Positions 1 to 7,687 of a stretch of DNA of 64,000 nt are shown here, piece after piece. Source of the DNA: Brevibacillus agri (GTDB taxonomy: Bacteria > Bacillota > Bacilli > Brevibacillales > Brevibacillaceae); contig NZ_CP026363.1 in the NCBI RefSeq assembly GCF_004117055.1, positions 4,425,001 through 4,489,000 on the forward strand, in the 5' to 3' direction. The position numbers and the translations under genes were made by a program. Below the pieces are notes generated by a model. That model saw only the letters and a program-made list of their open reading frames with translations, was not told where the DNA came from and did not search any database. Positions within the stretch are counted from its first letter, which is position 1. Every line of letters begins with the position of its first letter.

Positions 1-249
1 GGACTCGCCTATGACGCGCGAGTTCATCATCATGCCGGGAGCCGCATGCAAGACCGTTCCCGGCTGCAAATCGTAAGCGGTACCATTTACATGCATGTTC
101 GCTTCGCCGCGAACGGTAAACAGAAACCCGTAGGCCACGGTCTTGAAATCACGCAACACACTTTTCGGCTGGATGACTAGGCGCTGCACACTCGCGATCT
201 CGTAGGAGCTTTTGGCGAATCGTTCTGCTAGTTTGTCCGCATCGATCAT
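1..249 (-). CDS. AraC-family regulator, N-terminal cupin part (cut by window edge)
   Basis: The reverse strand opens with ATG at 249 and stays open to the window edge, giving the first 83 residues. The stretch around FLFTVRGEANMHVNG and LQPGTVLHAAPG has the glycine/histidine spacing of the sugar-binding-type cupin (AraC_binding) found at the N-terminus of AraC-family regulators. No DNA-binding domain is visible because the gene leaves the window. Family knowledge suggests a ligand-sensing transcription factor. Some Bacillales members of this type are fused to a siderophore-binding domain, which would fit the iron-uptake remnants at 2.9-4.1 kb, but this is inference. Confidence 0.6.
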   Translation of the reverse strand, partial: MIDADKLAERFAKSSYEIASVQRLVIQPKSVLRDFKTVAYGFLFTVRGEANMHVNGTAYDLQPGTVLHAAPGMMMNSRVIGES

Positions 250-561
250 GAAAATTGTACCTGCTTTCTATCCATCTCGTTTCCCCTTGGGCCGCTCTCC
301 TTCGTGCGAAGCGACCGACCGTTTCCCGCACACGCCGCCAGGCTATCCGCAGGATGCACCGTTACGCCACAAGGCCGTTTTCATGCTTTATTTTATCATA
401 ACAACCTCGGACAAAAATCGCTCTGTTGCAAGCTTCGCCAGGACGCCGCAAGCAACTTCCGTGCCCGCTGATAACTCTGCCCAAATAAATCGCGGGAAGC
501 ATATTTATTTCGTCTCTGTTTGCGGGTATGATAATAGAAAAAAAAAGAAAGAGGCTGTTAT
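250..561. other. intergenic region between divergent genes
   Basis: This is 312 bases between the leftward AraC-type gene and the rightward ECF S component. Short ORFs cross it on both strands but none has family resemblance. A purine-rich AAAGAGG at about 547-553 serves the downstream ATG. I looked for a thiamine, riboflavin, folate or preQ1 leader and saw no convincing riboswitch. Confidence 0.5.
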
Positions 562-1092
562 ATGGATTCAACCTATTCATCCAGATCTACATCCAAAACG
601 AAAATGCTCGTGATTCATGCTCTTTTTATCGCTTTTACCCTTGCAGCCACCATGTTCATCAACATCCGCCTCCCGATCATGGGCAACGGCGGCCTGATCC
701 ACCTCGGTAACGTGCCTCTTTTCATTGCCGCTTTCGTGTACGGCAGAAAAACAGGGGCGATTGCAGGTGCCTTCGGGATGGGCCTGTTCGACCTGATCTC
801 CGGCTGGACCGCCTGGGCACCGTTTACGTTTGTCATCGTCGGTGCCATGGGCTATGTCGCCGGCCTGATCGCGGAAAAAATGCCTGGCAAACGCGTCCTC
901 GCCTACTCTGTAGCGATCGCTGTCGCCCTGCTTATTAAAATCGTCGGCTACTACTTCGTGGAAGTGATCCTGTACGGCAACTGGATTCAGCCGTTTGGCT
1001 CGATTCCGGGGAACTTCCTCCAGGTTATCGTGGCCGGAATCATCGTGCTGCCGCTGGTAGGACGCCTGAAAAAAATTGTCGGACAAGGCTAA
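562..1092 (+). CDS. ECF transporter S component (substrate-binding membrane protein)
   Basis: This 176-residue, very hydrophobic protein has about five to six membrane segments. The block NIRLPIMGNGGLIHLGN followed by VPLFIAAFVYGRKTGAIAG is typical of the PF07155 family (ECF-type S components for riboflavin and related vitamins or precursors). The protein would bind a micronutrient in the membrane and dock onto a shared EcfAA'T energising module, which is not encoded nearby. The ATG at 562 has the ribosome site AAAGAGG about 8 bases upstream. It is a single-gene unit followed by a 90-bp repeat and a terminator. The substrate cannot be read from the sequence. Confidence 0.85.
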   Translation: MDSTYSSRSTSKTKMLVIHALFIAFTLAATMFINIRLPIMGNGGLIHLGNVPLFIAAFVYGRKTGAIAGAFGMGLFDLISGWTAWAPFTFVIVGAMGYVAGLIAEKMPGKRVLAYSVAIAVALLIKIVGYYFVEVILYGNWIQPFGSIPGNFLQVIVAGIIVLPLVGRLKKIVGQG

Positions 1093-1148
1093 CGCGCAGC
1101 TTGCAAAGGAAACGTTGCACGCGACGCCCTCAGGCGAGCCGTAACGAG

Positions 1149-1238
1149 TAGAAAACTTGGCTACGCCAAGCCATTGGCGCAGCCTTAGTTGCGCTTATAC
1201 CGGATAAGAATCTTATCCATTTTTCTCTGTATAAAAAA
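1149..1238 (+). repeat. 90-bp structured repeat, copy 1
   Basis: A 90-base element starts TAGAAAACTTGGC and ends in a short A tract. It has a second copy at 4585-4674. Hairpin 1 pairs 1159-1168 with 1175-1184 (loop AGCCAT, one A-C mismatch). Hairpin 2 pairs GGATAAG (1202-1208) with CTTATCC (1212-1218). An intrinsic terminator follows directly. It may be a dispersed genomic repeat or a small RNA; both copies lie 3' of a rightward gene. Confidence 0.75.
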
Positions 1239-1276
1239 TCGCTCAGGAGATGCTGACTCCTGGGCGATTTTGTTTT
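1235..1276 (+). terminator. intrinsic terminator after the repeat
   Basis: AAATCGCTCAGGAG pairs with CTCCTGGGCGATTT around a 7-base loop, followed by a T-rich tail (TTTTGTTTT). It ends transcription of the ECF gene or of the repeat transcript. Confidence 0.8.
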
Positions 1277-1328
1277 GCTCTCTTTTCCGTATTTTCGCAT
1301 GCTACAATAAAAAAACGGAACGAAAGCG

Positions 1329-1560
1329 ATGAGAAAAATGAACGAAACGCGTGATTCCCTGTTGCTGTCCAAGCTGCAAATTCCGTTGCCGCTGTCAGCC
1401 ACTGTGCCTCGTCCCGGCTTGATTGGCTGGCTGAACGAAGGCTTGTCCCGAAAAGCAACGCTGGTTACAGCACCAGCCGGATACGGCAAGACGACGCTTG
1501 TCAGCGATTGGGTCCGGCAGTTGACGATTCCCGCAGGCTGGGTAACGGGCTTGAAGCTGC
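1329..1560 (+). pseudogene. MalT/LuxR-type ATPase regulator, 5' fragment
   Basis: The frame from ATG 1329 (MRKMNETRDSLLLSKLQIP) matches the start of the large MalT-type (STAND ATPase) LuxR-family regulators. It includes the Walker A motif APAGYGKTTLVSDW and the usual following WVRQL. Such proteins are normally about 850-900 residues. Here the resemblance stops after PAGWV (about base 1545), and the frame runs into unrelated sequence, ending at 1634. The rest of the gene, including the HTH domain, is missing. The segment is followed immediately by the middle of an Ig-like-repeat gene in another frame, so it is a deletion or recombination scar, or an assembly joint. Confidence 0.75.
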
Positions 1561-2319
1561 TCTCCCTGTCCGGCGCATGCAACCAATCAAGCGGTGTCGT
1601 GGAGCTCCAGCGCCCCCGACGTGGCAACGGTTGATGAGGACGGCACGGTTACACCGAAGTCTCCGGGCACAGCCGTCATTACCGTGACGACAGCAGACGG
1701 CAACAAGACCGCTTCGGCCGCTGTCATCGTCAAAAAGAAAAAAGCGGCTTTCCAACTGGAAACGTCCGTCAAGAAAATTCTCTTGCGCCCGAACGGCTCT
1801 GCCAGCTTCCGCGTTTTTGCCGTGGATTCGGAGGGCAAGCGCAAATCCGTCACGCTCTCCCCCGATACCGCCTACAGCAGCCACTCCCCGCTCCTCCATG
1901 TAAAACGGGGCAGCGTGAAGGCTGGCAAGGACGCAGGCGAAGCTACCTTCACCGTCCACCATTTGGGCGAGGAACGCGACATCCAGGTCGTGATTACAAA
2001 AGCAAGACTGACTAGCCTCAAGGCGTCGGCAAAAGAGCTGGTCTTGAAGCCGGGTGAGACGATGCAGCTTGAGCTGATCGCCACATGGTCAGATGAAACA
2101 GAGCGGGATGTCGGAAAACAGGCGGTATGGACGTCGAGAAACAAGTCGGTTGTGGAGGTAACTGACACAGGGGAACTAACGGCAATCCAAGCGGGCGCGA
2201 GCACGATTCGGGCAGACTACGGCGATAGAGTCGTGCTCGTGCGCGTAACTGTGCGGCCAGATGAGGATGCGCTGGAGAAGCAGACGACGCAATTCGCAAA
2301 TCGTTTATTCCTGACATAG
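1555..2319 (+). pseudogene. bacterial Ig-like (Big2) protein, 3' fragment
   Basis: The frame is open from 1555 and reads as Big2 from about 1573 (ATNQAVSWSSSAPDVATVDE), that is, from the middle of a domain. Two further repeats follow: a divergent one, then KELVLKPGETMQLELIATWS to the end. The fragment has no start codon context, no signal peptide and no S-layer anchor, so it is the C-terminal part of an exported Ig-repeat protein joined to the MalT-like fragment. Translation from the internal GTG at 1594 is conceivable but would give a cytoplasmic fragment. A larger intact Big2 protein lies at 40.5-43.2 kb; the two are related in fold but are not recent copies. Confidence 0.75.
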
Positions 2320-2334
2320 CCAGGTGATCTTTCC

Positions 2335-2751
2335 ATGAACCAGGGTGGCCTTCATTCGCGCCAAAATCCCATCCATCTCGAAAAGCTTTACAAAGACATT
2401 GACGAACAATCCTCCAAGTTTTTTCAACATTACCACCAACACTATTTGGATACAAACGCATTTCCCGAGGACGCATGCTCCCATCCTCCCGATGTCGATC
2501 TGTCCACAGCTACTATTTTGCTGGGAGAACTCAAATGGGACTGGACGGAGATCGAATTGTTGTCCCGCTTGAGTCTGTTAGGCGCTGAAGTCGGGATCAA
2601 CCGCCCTATCCCCATTTTGGATTTCTTGACACTGCTTGAGGGGAAATCTATCGTCTGGTCCACATATTGCGAGAGCTATATCGCAAACTTTGCCTCGCTG
2701 ATTCGCTGCTTACAACGATTTATCCCTGCTGAAGACGAACCAGGCTCATAA
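2335..2751 (+). CDS. hypothetical protein, 138 aa
   Basis: ATG 2335 is preceded by CAGGTGAT about 8 bases upstream, a fair ribosome site. The product is soluble, acidic and mostly helical by composition (LYKDIDEQSSKFFQHYHQHY, ILLGELKWDWTEIELLSRLS), with no signal peptide or recognised motif. It starts 15 bases after the Big2 fragment stops and ends before a hairpin at 2789-2812. I do not recognise the family. Its intact frame and ribosome site argue that it is a real gene. Confidence 0.55.
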   Translation: MNQGGLHSRQNPIHLEKLYKDIDEQSSKFFQHYHQHYLDTNAFPEDACSHPPDVDLSTATILLGELKWDWTEIELLSRLSLLGAEVGINRPIPILDFLTLLEGKSIVWSTYCESYIANFASLIRCLQRFIPAEDEPGS

Positions 2752-2786
2752 TTTTCAAACCAGCCCTCTGTTCGCACTAGACCAGA

Positions 2787-2819
2787 AAGGCGGCACTGTC
2801 GACCATGCCGCCTTCTTCG
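2787..2819. terminator. hairpin between convergent genes
   Basis: GGCGGCA (2789-2795) pairs with TGCCGCC (2806-2812) between the rightward gene ending at 2751 and the leftward binding-protein remnant. The T-run is weak (CTTCTTCG), so it is a moderate terminator candidate for either side. Confidence 0.45.
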
Positions 2820-2893
2820 TCATTCGTCCGATCCGAAAAGCGTGGAATTGCTCTCGCCCGCAAAACGAGCCTGCGATCCTAGCCATACCAATC

Positions 2894-3597
2894 TCACAAG
2901 CTGGCACCAGCCACGGCTTGCTGCCATCCCCCGCGCCCGTAATAATCGCCAAAGGCGCCGAGCGATTTCATGTCTCCCCCTAAAATCGTTACCTTCTTGT
3001 CACCCACGATTTCTTGCACAGCCGGCTTGTATTTGGCAATTTTGCCCTCCCAGTTTGCAATCCACGCCTCTGCTTCCTTTTCCTTTCCAAACACTTTGCC
3101 AAACGCCCGAAGCTGCTCGCGCAAATCCTTTTCGCCGTATTTGATCGCGATGGTCGGCGCGATTTTTTTGATGTTCTCGATGTTTTTCGCGTTGTCGAGC
3201 ATGACAATGACATCGGGTTTCAGCTCCAACAGCTTTTCCAGCGAGTTGCTGTCGTCGCCGTAGCCCCCGATATTTTCAACCCCGTCCACTTTTCCCGCAT
3301 AAAACGGATGGTTCAAGGCAAACTCCGACAGTCCTACCGGCTTGATTCCCAAAGCAAGAAAATAGCCTACGTAGCTGTCTGCCAGCACAATGACCCGTTT
3401 CGGGTTTTTCGGAATCTCCACTTCTCCGCTTGTCGTCTGGACGTAATCGTCTCTGCTTTTGCTACTGTATTTGCGTCGCCCTGCGGCTGGACTGCTGTCC
3501 CCTGATTCGTGCTCGTCGTACCGGAGCAAGCACTCAGCAGCAGCATGATGCACAACAAGGCCGTCGCCGCCAGTGACGCTCGTGAACTTCTGCTCAT
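2894..3597 (-). pseudogene. iron-siderophore binding lipoprotein (FeuA/FhuD type), frameshifted and truncated
   Basis: The start at 3597 gives a lipoprotein signal peptide (LLLSACSG, lipobox cysteine). At about 3445 the frame must shift by one base to continue into VEIPKNPKRVIVLADSYVG, then LGIKPVGLSEF and LKPDVIVMLDNAKNIE. These are characteristic of periplasmic-binding-protein class III siderophore receptors. The family is about 310-320 residues; here the match stops after FGDYYGRGG and a stop follows at 2894, so the last third is missing. With two lesions it is very likely inactive. A perfect Fur box lies just upstream and an AraC-type regulator fragment follows, as in btr/feuA-like iron loci. 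Confidence 0.8.
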
Positions 3598-3618
3598 CGG
3601 AAAATCCCCTTTTTTTGC

Positions 3619-4083
3619 TTATTGATAATAATTATCACTATCAATACACCGATTCAGCATCCGTTCCACAATAGAATATGTAGGGACATTTACAGGACTA
3701 TCTGCAACTTCACTCCTCTGCGCGCCTCTTCTCCGATATTCGGCTGGCGACACCCCCAGCTTTTTCTTGAACAGCCGACTGAAATAGTACACATCCTTGT
3801 ACCCGACACTGGCGGAGATTTCCCGCAGCGAAGCAACGGTTTCTGTCAAAAGGCTCGCCGCTTTTTCCAGGCGGATGCGGATCAAGTAGTCAATCGGGCT
3901 GTAGCCTGTACTCTGCTTGAACGTCGCTGACAAATGGTAGGCGCTGTAGCTGAACATTTCAGCCAAAGACTCCAGCGTGATCGCCTCTGCGTAATTTTCC
4001 TGAATGAACTGCATGATCTGGATGAAATGCGGCACTTGCTGGAACAGTTCAGCCATTTTTTGCGGAGCAAATTCAAGTTTCAA
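3619..4083 (-). pseudogene. AraC-family regulator, C-terminal HTH fragment
   Basis: Reading leftwards from about 4083, the frame encodes a full AraC-type double helix-turn-helix domain: ITLESLAEMFSYSAYHLSAT, then SPIDYLIRIRLEKAASLL and YYFSRLFKKKLGVSPAEYR, ending at 3619. The N-terminal sensor domain is absent. Upstream of about 4083 the frame continues to 4377 only as antisense of a kinase fragment. The gene is therefore joined tail-first to another truncated gene. Next to a Fur-boxed siderophore receptor, the original was probably a Btr-like iron-uptake activator (inference). Confidence 0.75.
3623..3637. promoter_or_regulatory. Fur box (perfect 7-1-7 inverted repeat)
   Basis: TGATAAT-A-ATTATCA is an exact match to the minimal 7-1-7 Fur operator known from Bacillus. 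It lies 26 bases upstream of the start of the siderophore-binding-protein remnant and overlaps the end of the AraC-type fragment. It would repress this gene in iron-replete cells, although the gene itself is broken. Confidence 0.85.
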
Positions 4084-4524
4084 AATATGGACGATCTTGT
4101 TTCGATTGAAGATGAGCTGAGTCTGGTCCGCTCCTATCTCTACATTGAACAAGTCCGCTTTACGGACAGGCTGCAAGTCATGTGGGAGATCGCTGACTGC
4201 CACGGAGTAAAGGTGCCTTTTCTCACCATCCAGCCTTTGGTGGAAAATGCGATCAGACACGGGATCATGAAGCGCACGCGTGGCGGAACGATTTTCATCC
4301 GGATTGCCGTCCATGAAACGCACGCAGAAATCACCGTAGAAGACGACGGAATCGGCATGGACGACAAGCAATTGCAACGAATATTGGAACGAACAGCAGA
4401 AGGCAAGTCGGGAGTCGGGCTGATAAATACCGATCGGCGGTTAATCCGGCACTTCGGGACTGGACTGGAGATTGAAAGTAGGCCGGACAAAGGGACAAAA
4501 GTTACTTTTCGTGTGCGTAAATAG
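4084..4524 (+). pseudogene. LytS/YesM-type sensor histidine kinase, C-terminal fragment
   Basis: From about 4084 the rightward frame reads NMDDLVSIEDELSLVRSYL, then the N box QPLVENAIRHGI, the G1 box VEDDGIGM and the G2 box SGVGLINTDRRL, ending TKVTFRVRK. This is the ATPase end of a LytS-like kinase. The membrane sensor, the phospho-acceptor histidine and a start codon are missing. The frame upstream (to 3934) is only antisense of the AraC fragment. It is a remnant, not a working kinase. Confidence 0.75.
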
Positions 4525-4584
4525 GTTTGCACACAGCGGGAGGCTTTCTTCTGTTCCATAAAAACGCCCGGCTCGAACCCCCAT

Positions 4585-4674
4585 TAGAAAACTTGACTGC
4601 GCCAAGCCATTGGCGCAGTCTTAGTTGCCCTTATACTGGATAAGAAGCTTATCCATTCTTATCTGTACAAAAAA
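4585..4674 (+). repeat. 90-bp structured repeat, copy 2
   Basis: This is the second copy of the element at 1149-1238, same length and order. Hairpin 1 is perfect here (4595-4604 with 4611-4620, loop AGCCAT). One G-C pair of copy 1 is replaced by A-T on both sides, and the A-C mismatch of copy 1 is a G-C pair. Hairpin 2 is one pair longer (4637-4644 with 4648-4655). The compensating change argues that RNA structure is kept. A terminator follows as in copy 1. Confidence 0.75.
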
Positions 4675-4675
4675 C

Positions 4676-4703
4676 AAAAACGCTTAGTGACCCAAGCGTT
4701 TTT
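4676..4703 (+). terminator. intrinsic terminator after repeat copy 2
   Basis: AAAAACGCTT pairs with AAGCGTTTTT around AGTGACCC. It follows the repeat at the same distance as at copy 1. Confidence 0.8.
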
Positions 4704-4720
4704 CCAACTTTTTCGGATGG

Positions 4721-4807
4721 AGTAGTGCTGGAGCGCAAGCTGACCACGATTGGGCCAGCCTAGCTCCCTCCCCTGAGGGGTGATGCCCTGCTCCAGCTAC
4801 TTTTTCA
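4721..4807 (+). ncRNA. candidate structured small RNA, unrecognised
   Basis: An outer stem pairs GCTGGAGC (4727-4734) with GCTCCAGC (4790-4797), extended by GTAG/CTAC with a one-base offset. It encloses two possible inner hairpins (GCTG/CAGC, and CCCC-TGA-GGGG), and a T5 tail follows. The fold resembles a three-way junction ending in a terminator. It sits between a terminator and the stop of the leftward permease, so it could instead be a bulky 3' hairpin of that operon. It has no resemblance to 4.5S, 6S, tmRNA or RNase P RNA that I can see. Confidence 0.35.
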
Positions 4808-4821
4808 ACACCAGTGAAAAT

Positions 4822-5637
4822 TTATGTGCGGCGCATATAGGCACGGACCGTCAGCGGCGCGAAGATGGCGACAATGACGGCAGCGCTCACGAGCGAAAGC
4901 ACGAACTCTGTGCCAATCGTGCCGCTATTGGCCAGCTCGCGGACGGCGCTGACCAAATGCGAGATCGGGTTGATGTTGACGAACCACTGGAGCCAATTCG
5001 GCATCGTATCAACCGGAACAAATGCGTTGGAGAGAAAGGTGAGCGGAAACAGCACGATCATCGAAATCCCCTGCACGCTTGATGCTGTACGCGCAATGAC
5101 GCCAAAGAAGGCAAAAATCCAACTGACCGCCCACGAGCAGGCGATGACAAGCAGCCCCGCAATCGCGACGAATCCCACGCCGCCGCCAGGCTGGTAGCCC
5201 ATGAGATACCCCATGACAAACGTGAGCACTGTCGCAATCGTATAACGCACGGTGTCGGCTAGCAACGCTCCGGCCAACGGCGCGATGCGCGCAATCGGCA
5301 ATGACTTGAATCGGTCGAACACGCCTTTGTCCATGTCCTCGCGAAGCTGGACCCCCGTGACGATTGAAGTGGCAATGACGGTCTGCACCAAAATACCGGG
5401 AATAATGATCGGCAAGTAGTTCTGGACGTTTCCTGAAATCGCACCGCCAAAAATATACGTAAACATCAGCGTAAAAAGAATAGGCTGCAGCGTCACGTCA
5501 AACAGTTGCTCCGGCGTGCGCCGAATTTTCAACAGCCCGCGATAGGCCATCGTCAGCGAGTGGCGCAACGATTGACCAAAACTTGCCCGTTTTCTTAACG
5601 GACGCTCCATGTCCTTCCCCCAGGATGCGCTAGTCAT
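4822..5637 (-). CDS. ABC-2 type exporter permease (DrrB-like)
   Basis: This 271-residue protein has six predicted membrane segments (for example LFTLMFTYIFGGAISG, LLVIACSWAVSWIFAFFGVI) and the ABC-2 permease signature region ISMIVLFPLTFLSNAFVP. It is the usual length for DrrB-type permeases. The start overlaps the stop of the ATPase gene by four bases (ATGA), so the two are translationally coupled. Together they would form a drug or lipid exporter in the cytoplasmic membrane. The substrate is unknown. Confidence 0.9.
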   Translation of the reverse strand: MTSASWGKDMERPLRKRASFGQSLRHSLTMAYRGLLKIRRTPEQLFDVTLQPILFTLMFTYIFGGAISGNVQNYLPIIIPGILVQTVIATSIVTGVQLREDMDKGVFDRFKSLPIARIAPLAGALLADTVRYTIATVLTFVMGYLMGYQPGGGVGFVAIAGLLVIACSWAVSWIFAFFGVIARTASSVQGISMIVLFPLTFLSNAFVPVDTMPNWLQWFVNINPISHLVSAVRELANSGTIGTEFVLSLVSAAVIVAIFAPLTVRAYMRRT

Positions 5638-6644
5638 ACTCTGGCTCCCTCCATTCTGTTCGACTGCACGGAAGCTTGCGGCGCGTTTTCGCTCGCCCCG
5701 TTCCCCGTGATCGTCAAAAATACTTCGTCCAAGGTCGGCTTCTGCACGCTAATCTCGGCAAGCGGAATGCCGCGCGTCCGCAGCGCAATAAGCAAATCCG
5801 TCACTTGATCGGCGTCCGCTATTGGCGCCGTAACCTTGCCCGCTTCTGCCGTTACGCTGGAACGAACTTTGAGCACCTGCTCCACCATTTCCCGGGCATC
5901 TGCAATATCCCGCACATGCTGGACGCGCAGGTGCAGCGCCGAAGTCCCGACCGATGCTTTCAGCTCATCCACCGTCCCTTCTGCCACGACCCGCCCGCGG
6001 TCAATCACCGCGATCCGGTCGGCGAGCTGGTCTGCTTCATCCAAATATTGCGTAGTGAGCAACACGGTCGATCCTGTATCAACCAGCCGCCGAATCGTAT
6101 CCCACATCTGCGACCGCGTGCGCGGGTCAAGCCCTGTCGTCGGTTCGTCGAGAAAAATGAGCGGAGGCTGGGCAATCAAACTCGCAGCCAAATCCAGCCT
6201 GCGGCGCATCCCGCCAGAAAAATGCTTCAGCGGACGCTTCGCCGCTTCCGTCAGCCCAAACTCCTCCAGCAGCTCCGCAGCCTTGCGCCGTGCCTCGGCA
6301 CGCCCCAGCCCAAGCAGCCGGGAGAAAATAATAAGGTTCTCCGTGGCGCTAAGCGACTCATCCACCGAGGCGTACTGCCCCGTCACGCCAATCAACTGCC
6401 GGACGATATGCGATTCTTTTGCCACATCATACCCAAAAATTCGCGCCTCCCCGGCATCCGGCCTAAGCAAAGTCGCCAACATGCGAATCGTCGTCGTCTT
6501 GCCCGCCCCATTCGGCCCAAGCACGCCGTAAATCGACCCGGCGCGCACCTTCAAATCCACGCCATCTACAGCGCGATTGTCCCCGAACGTTTTGACAAGC
6601 CCCCGCGCTTCGACTGCCCATTCCGTGTTGTGCTGATCGTTCAT
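5634..6644 (-). CDS. ABC exporter ATP-binding subunit (DrrA family)
   Basis: This is a 336-residue ATPase. Walker A is GPNGAGKTTTIRML, the Q-loop region GVTGQYASVDESLS, the signature FSGGMRRRLDLAASL, Walker B PPLIFLDEPTTGLD, and the H-loop region is TQYLDEADQLAD with glutamine in place of the classical histidine, as in other DrrA proteins. A C-terminal regulatory part follows (LDEVFLTITG), as in the daunorubicin-resistance family. ATG 6644 is preceded by GGAGAAGGAGATG. It is first in a two-gene operon with the permease. No dedicated regulator is adjacent. Confidence 0.92.
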   Translation of the reverse strand: MNDQHNTEWAVEARGLVKTFGDNRAVDGVDLKVRAGSIYGVLGPNGAGKTTTIRMLATLLRPDAGEARIFGYDVAKESHIVRQLIGVTGQYASVDESLSATENLIIFSRLLGLGRAEARRKAAELLEEFGLTEAAKRPLKHFSGGMRRRLDLAASLIAQPPLIFLDEPTTGLDPRTRSQMWDTIRRLVDTGSTVLLTTQYLDEADQLADRIAVIDRGRVVAEGTVDELKASVGTSALHLRVQHVRDIADAREMVEQVLKVRSSVTAEAGKVTAPIADADQVTDLLIALRTRGIPLAEISVQKPTLDEVFLTITGNGASENAPQASVQSNRMEGARV

Positions 6645-6773
6645 TTTGGCATCTCCTTCTCCTCTTGTTTATGTGTTGTGATAGGTACACAATAACGTGC
6701 GGATTTAAACTGAATGTAAATTGGTCGGTAAGTTTATATTGTAGGAGGTTAAAGGGGCTTGTTACACCTGCAT

Positions 6774-6800
6774 GGGGAGGAGGTCGGGGTCGGGGTCGGG
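6774..6800 (+). other. G-rich tract with quadruplex potential
   Basis: Four runs of three or four G (6774-6777, 6786-6789, 6792-6795, 6798-6800) are separated by short linkers, with GTCGGG repeated in tandem. It lies between the DrrA promoter region and the IS200 end. It is a sequence pattern only. Confidence 0.4.
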
Positions 6801-6821
6801 ATGGATATTTCCGGAAATAGT

Positions 6822-7545
6822 CATAACCACCGGCTTAGCCGGTGGCTTCCATTAGCCCTATAAGGGCATGTTACAAGCAAGCGCCTTAAAGGCGCACTGA
6901 AAGTCTGCCAACCGCGTGTTGCCTCGGGCTGCCCCTAAAAAGGGGCTTTTTATCTGCCCTTTTTGACCGACTCACCCGTAAACGGGTCGACCAGCTCTTT
7001 CATCGTTAATTGCTCGTAATTTTTGTCCTCCACTAACTGATTGCGAATGTACTCTTCAATTGCCTTTCTGTTTCTCCCCACTGTATCCACATAGTACCCT
7101 CTACACCAGAATTGTCGGTTCCCATATCGGTATTTCATGTTCGCAAACTTATCAAAAATCATCAGGGAGCTTTTCCCTTTTAAGTCGCCCATGAACTCGG
7201 ATACGCTTAATTTCGGTGGGATGCTCACCAGCATATGAATATGATCCACGCAGGCTTCTGCTTCGATAATCTCCACCCCTTTTCGTTCGCATAACTCCCG
7301 CAATATCTTTCCAATTTCTCTTCTTAATTTTCCGTATATCACTTGTCTGCGATATTTCGGCGCAAATACAATATGGTATTTGCAGTTCCATTTGGTATGT
7401 GCTAGACTGCTTTTGTCCATCCTTTGTCCTCCTGTGATTCGTGTGAGCGGTTGGCAGACCGGCTCTCATCTTATCACCGAGTTCAAAGGATGGCTACTCA
7501 TAGCTATAAGCTTTCCTGAACCCCCAGTCGAACTGGGGGTTTTCG
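6822..7545 (-). mobile_element. IS200/IS605-family element carrying only tnpA
   Basis: A single tnpA is flanked by two short perfect hairpins typical of the family instead of terminal inverted repeats: CCACCGGC-TTA-GCCGGTGG (6827-6845) at the 3' end and CCCCCAGT-CGA-ACTGGGGG (7521-7539) at the 5' end. There is no tnpB. Exact cleavage points are not determined. Confidence 0.85.
6950..7420 (-). CDS. tnpA: IS200/IS605 transposase TnpA (HUH, Y1 type)
   Basis: This is a full-length 156-residue Y1 transposase. The HUH pair is in ACVDHIHMLVSIP and the catalytic tyrosine lies in the RGYYVDTVGRN block. The N-terminus KWNCKYHIVFAPKYRR is standard for IS200 proteins. ATG 7420 has AGGAGGAC upstream. The enzyme cuts and rejoins single-stranded DNA at hairpin-flanked ends. 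The frame is intact, so the element may be active. Confidence 0.93.
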   Translation of the reverse strand: MDKSSLAHTKWNCKYHIVFAPKYRRQVIYGKLRREIGKILRELCERKGVEIIEAEACVDHIHMLVSIPPKLSVSEFMGDLKGKSSLMIFDKFANMKYRYGNRQFWCRGYYVDTVGRNRKAIEEYIRNQLVEDKNYEQLTMKELVDPFTGESVKKGR

Positions 7546-7551
7546 TTATAC

Positions 7552-7576
7552 AAAAAAACGGCTTACGGGCCGTTTT
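7552..7576. terminator. terminator-like hairpin beside IS200
   Basis: AAAACGGC pairs with GCCGTTTT around a 6-base loop, with A-runs on one side and T-runs on the other, so it could act in either direction. Confidence 0.5.
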
Positions 7577-7687
7577 GGTTGGCTGCTTATGGTGGAGGGG
7601 GCATTGTGGGGCGGAGTGACTACTCCTTTCTTAACGGGCAAGCTGTAGGTTAATTCCAAGCTTCTTTCCCTTGTGCGGCATGTTTCA

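Noticed and set aside
250..561. Riboswitch upstream of the ECF S component
   Set aside because: I looked for TPP, FMN, preQ1 and folate-type conserved blocks and found none; the stretch is simple intergenic DNA.
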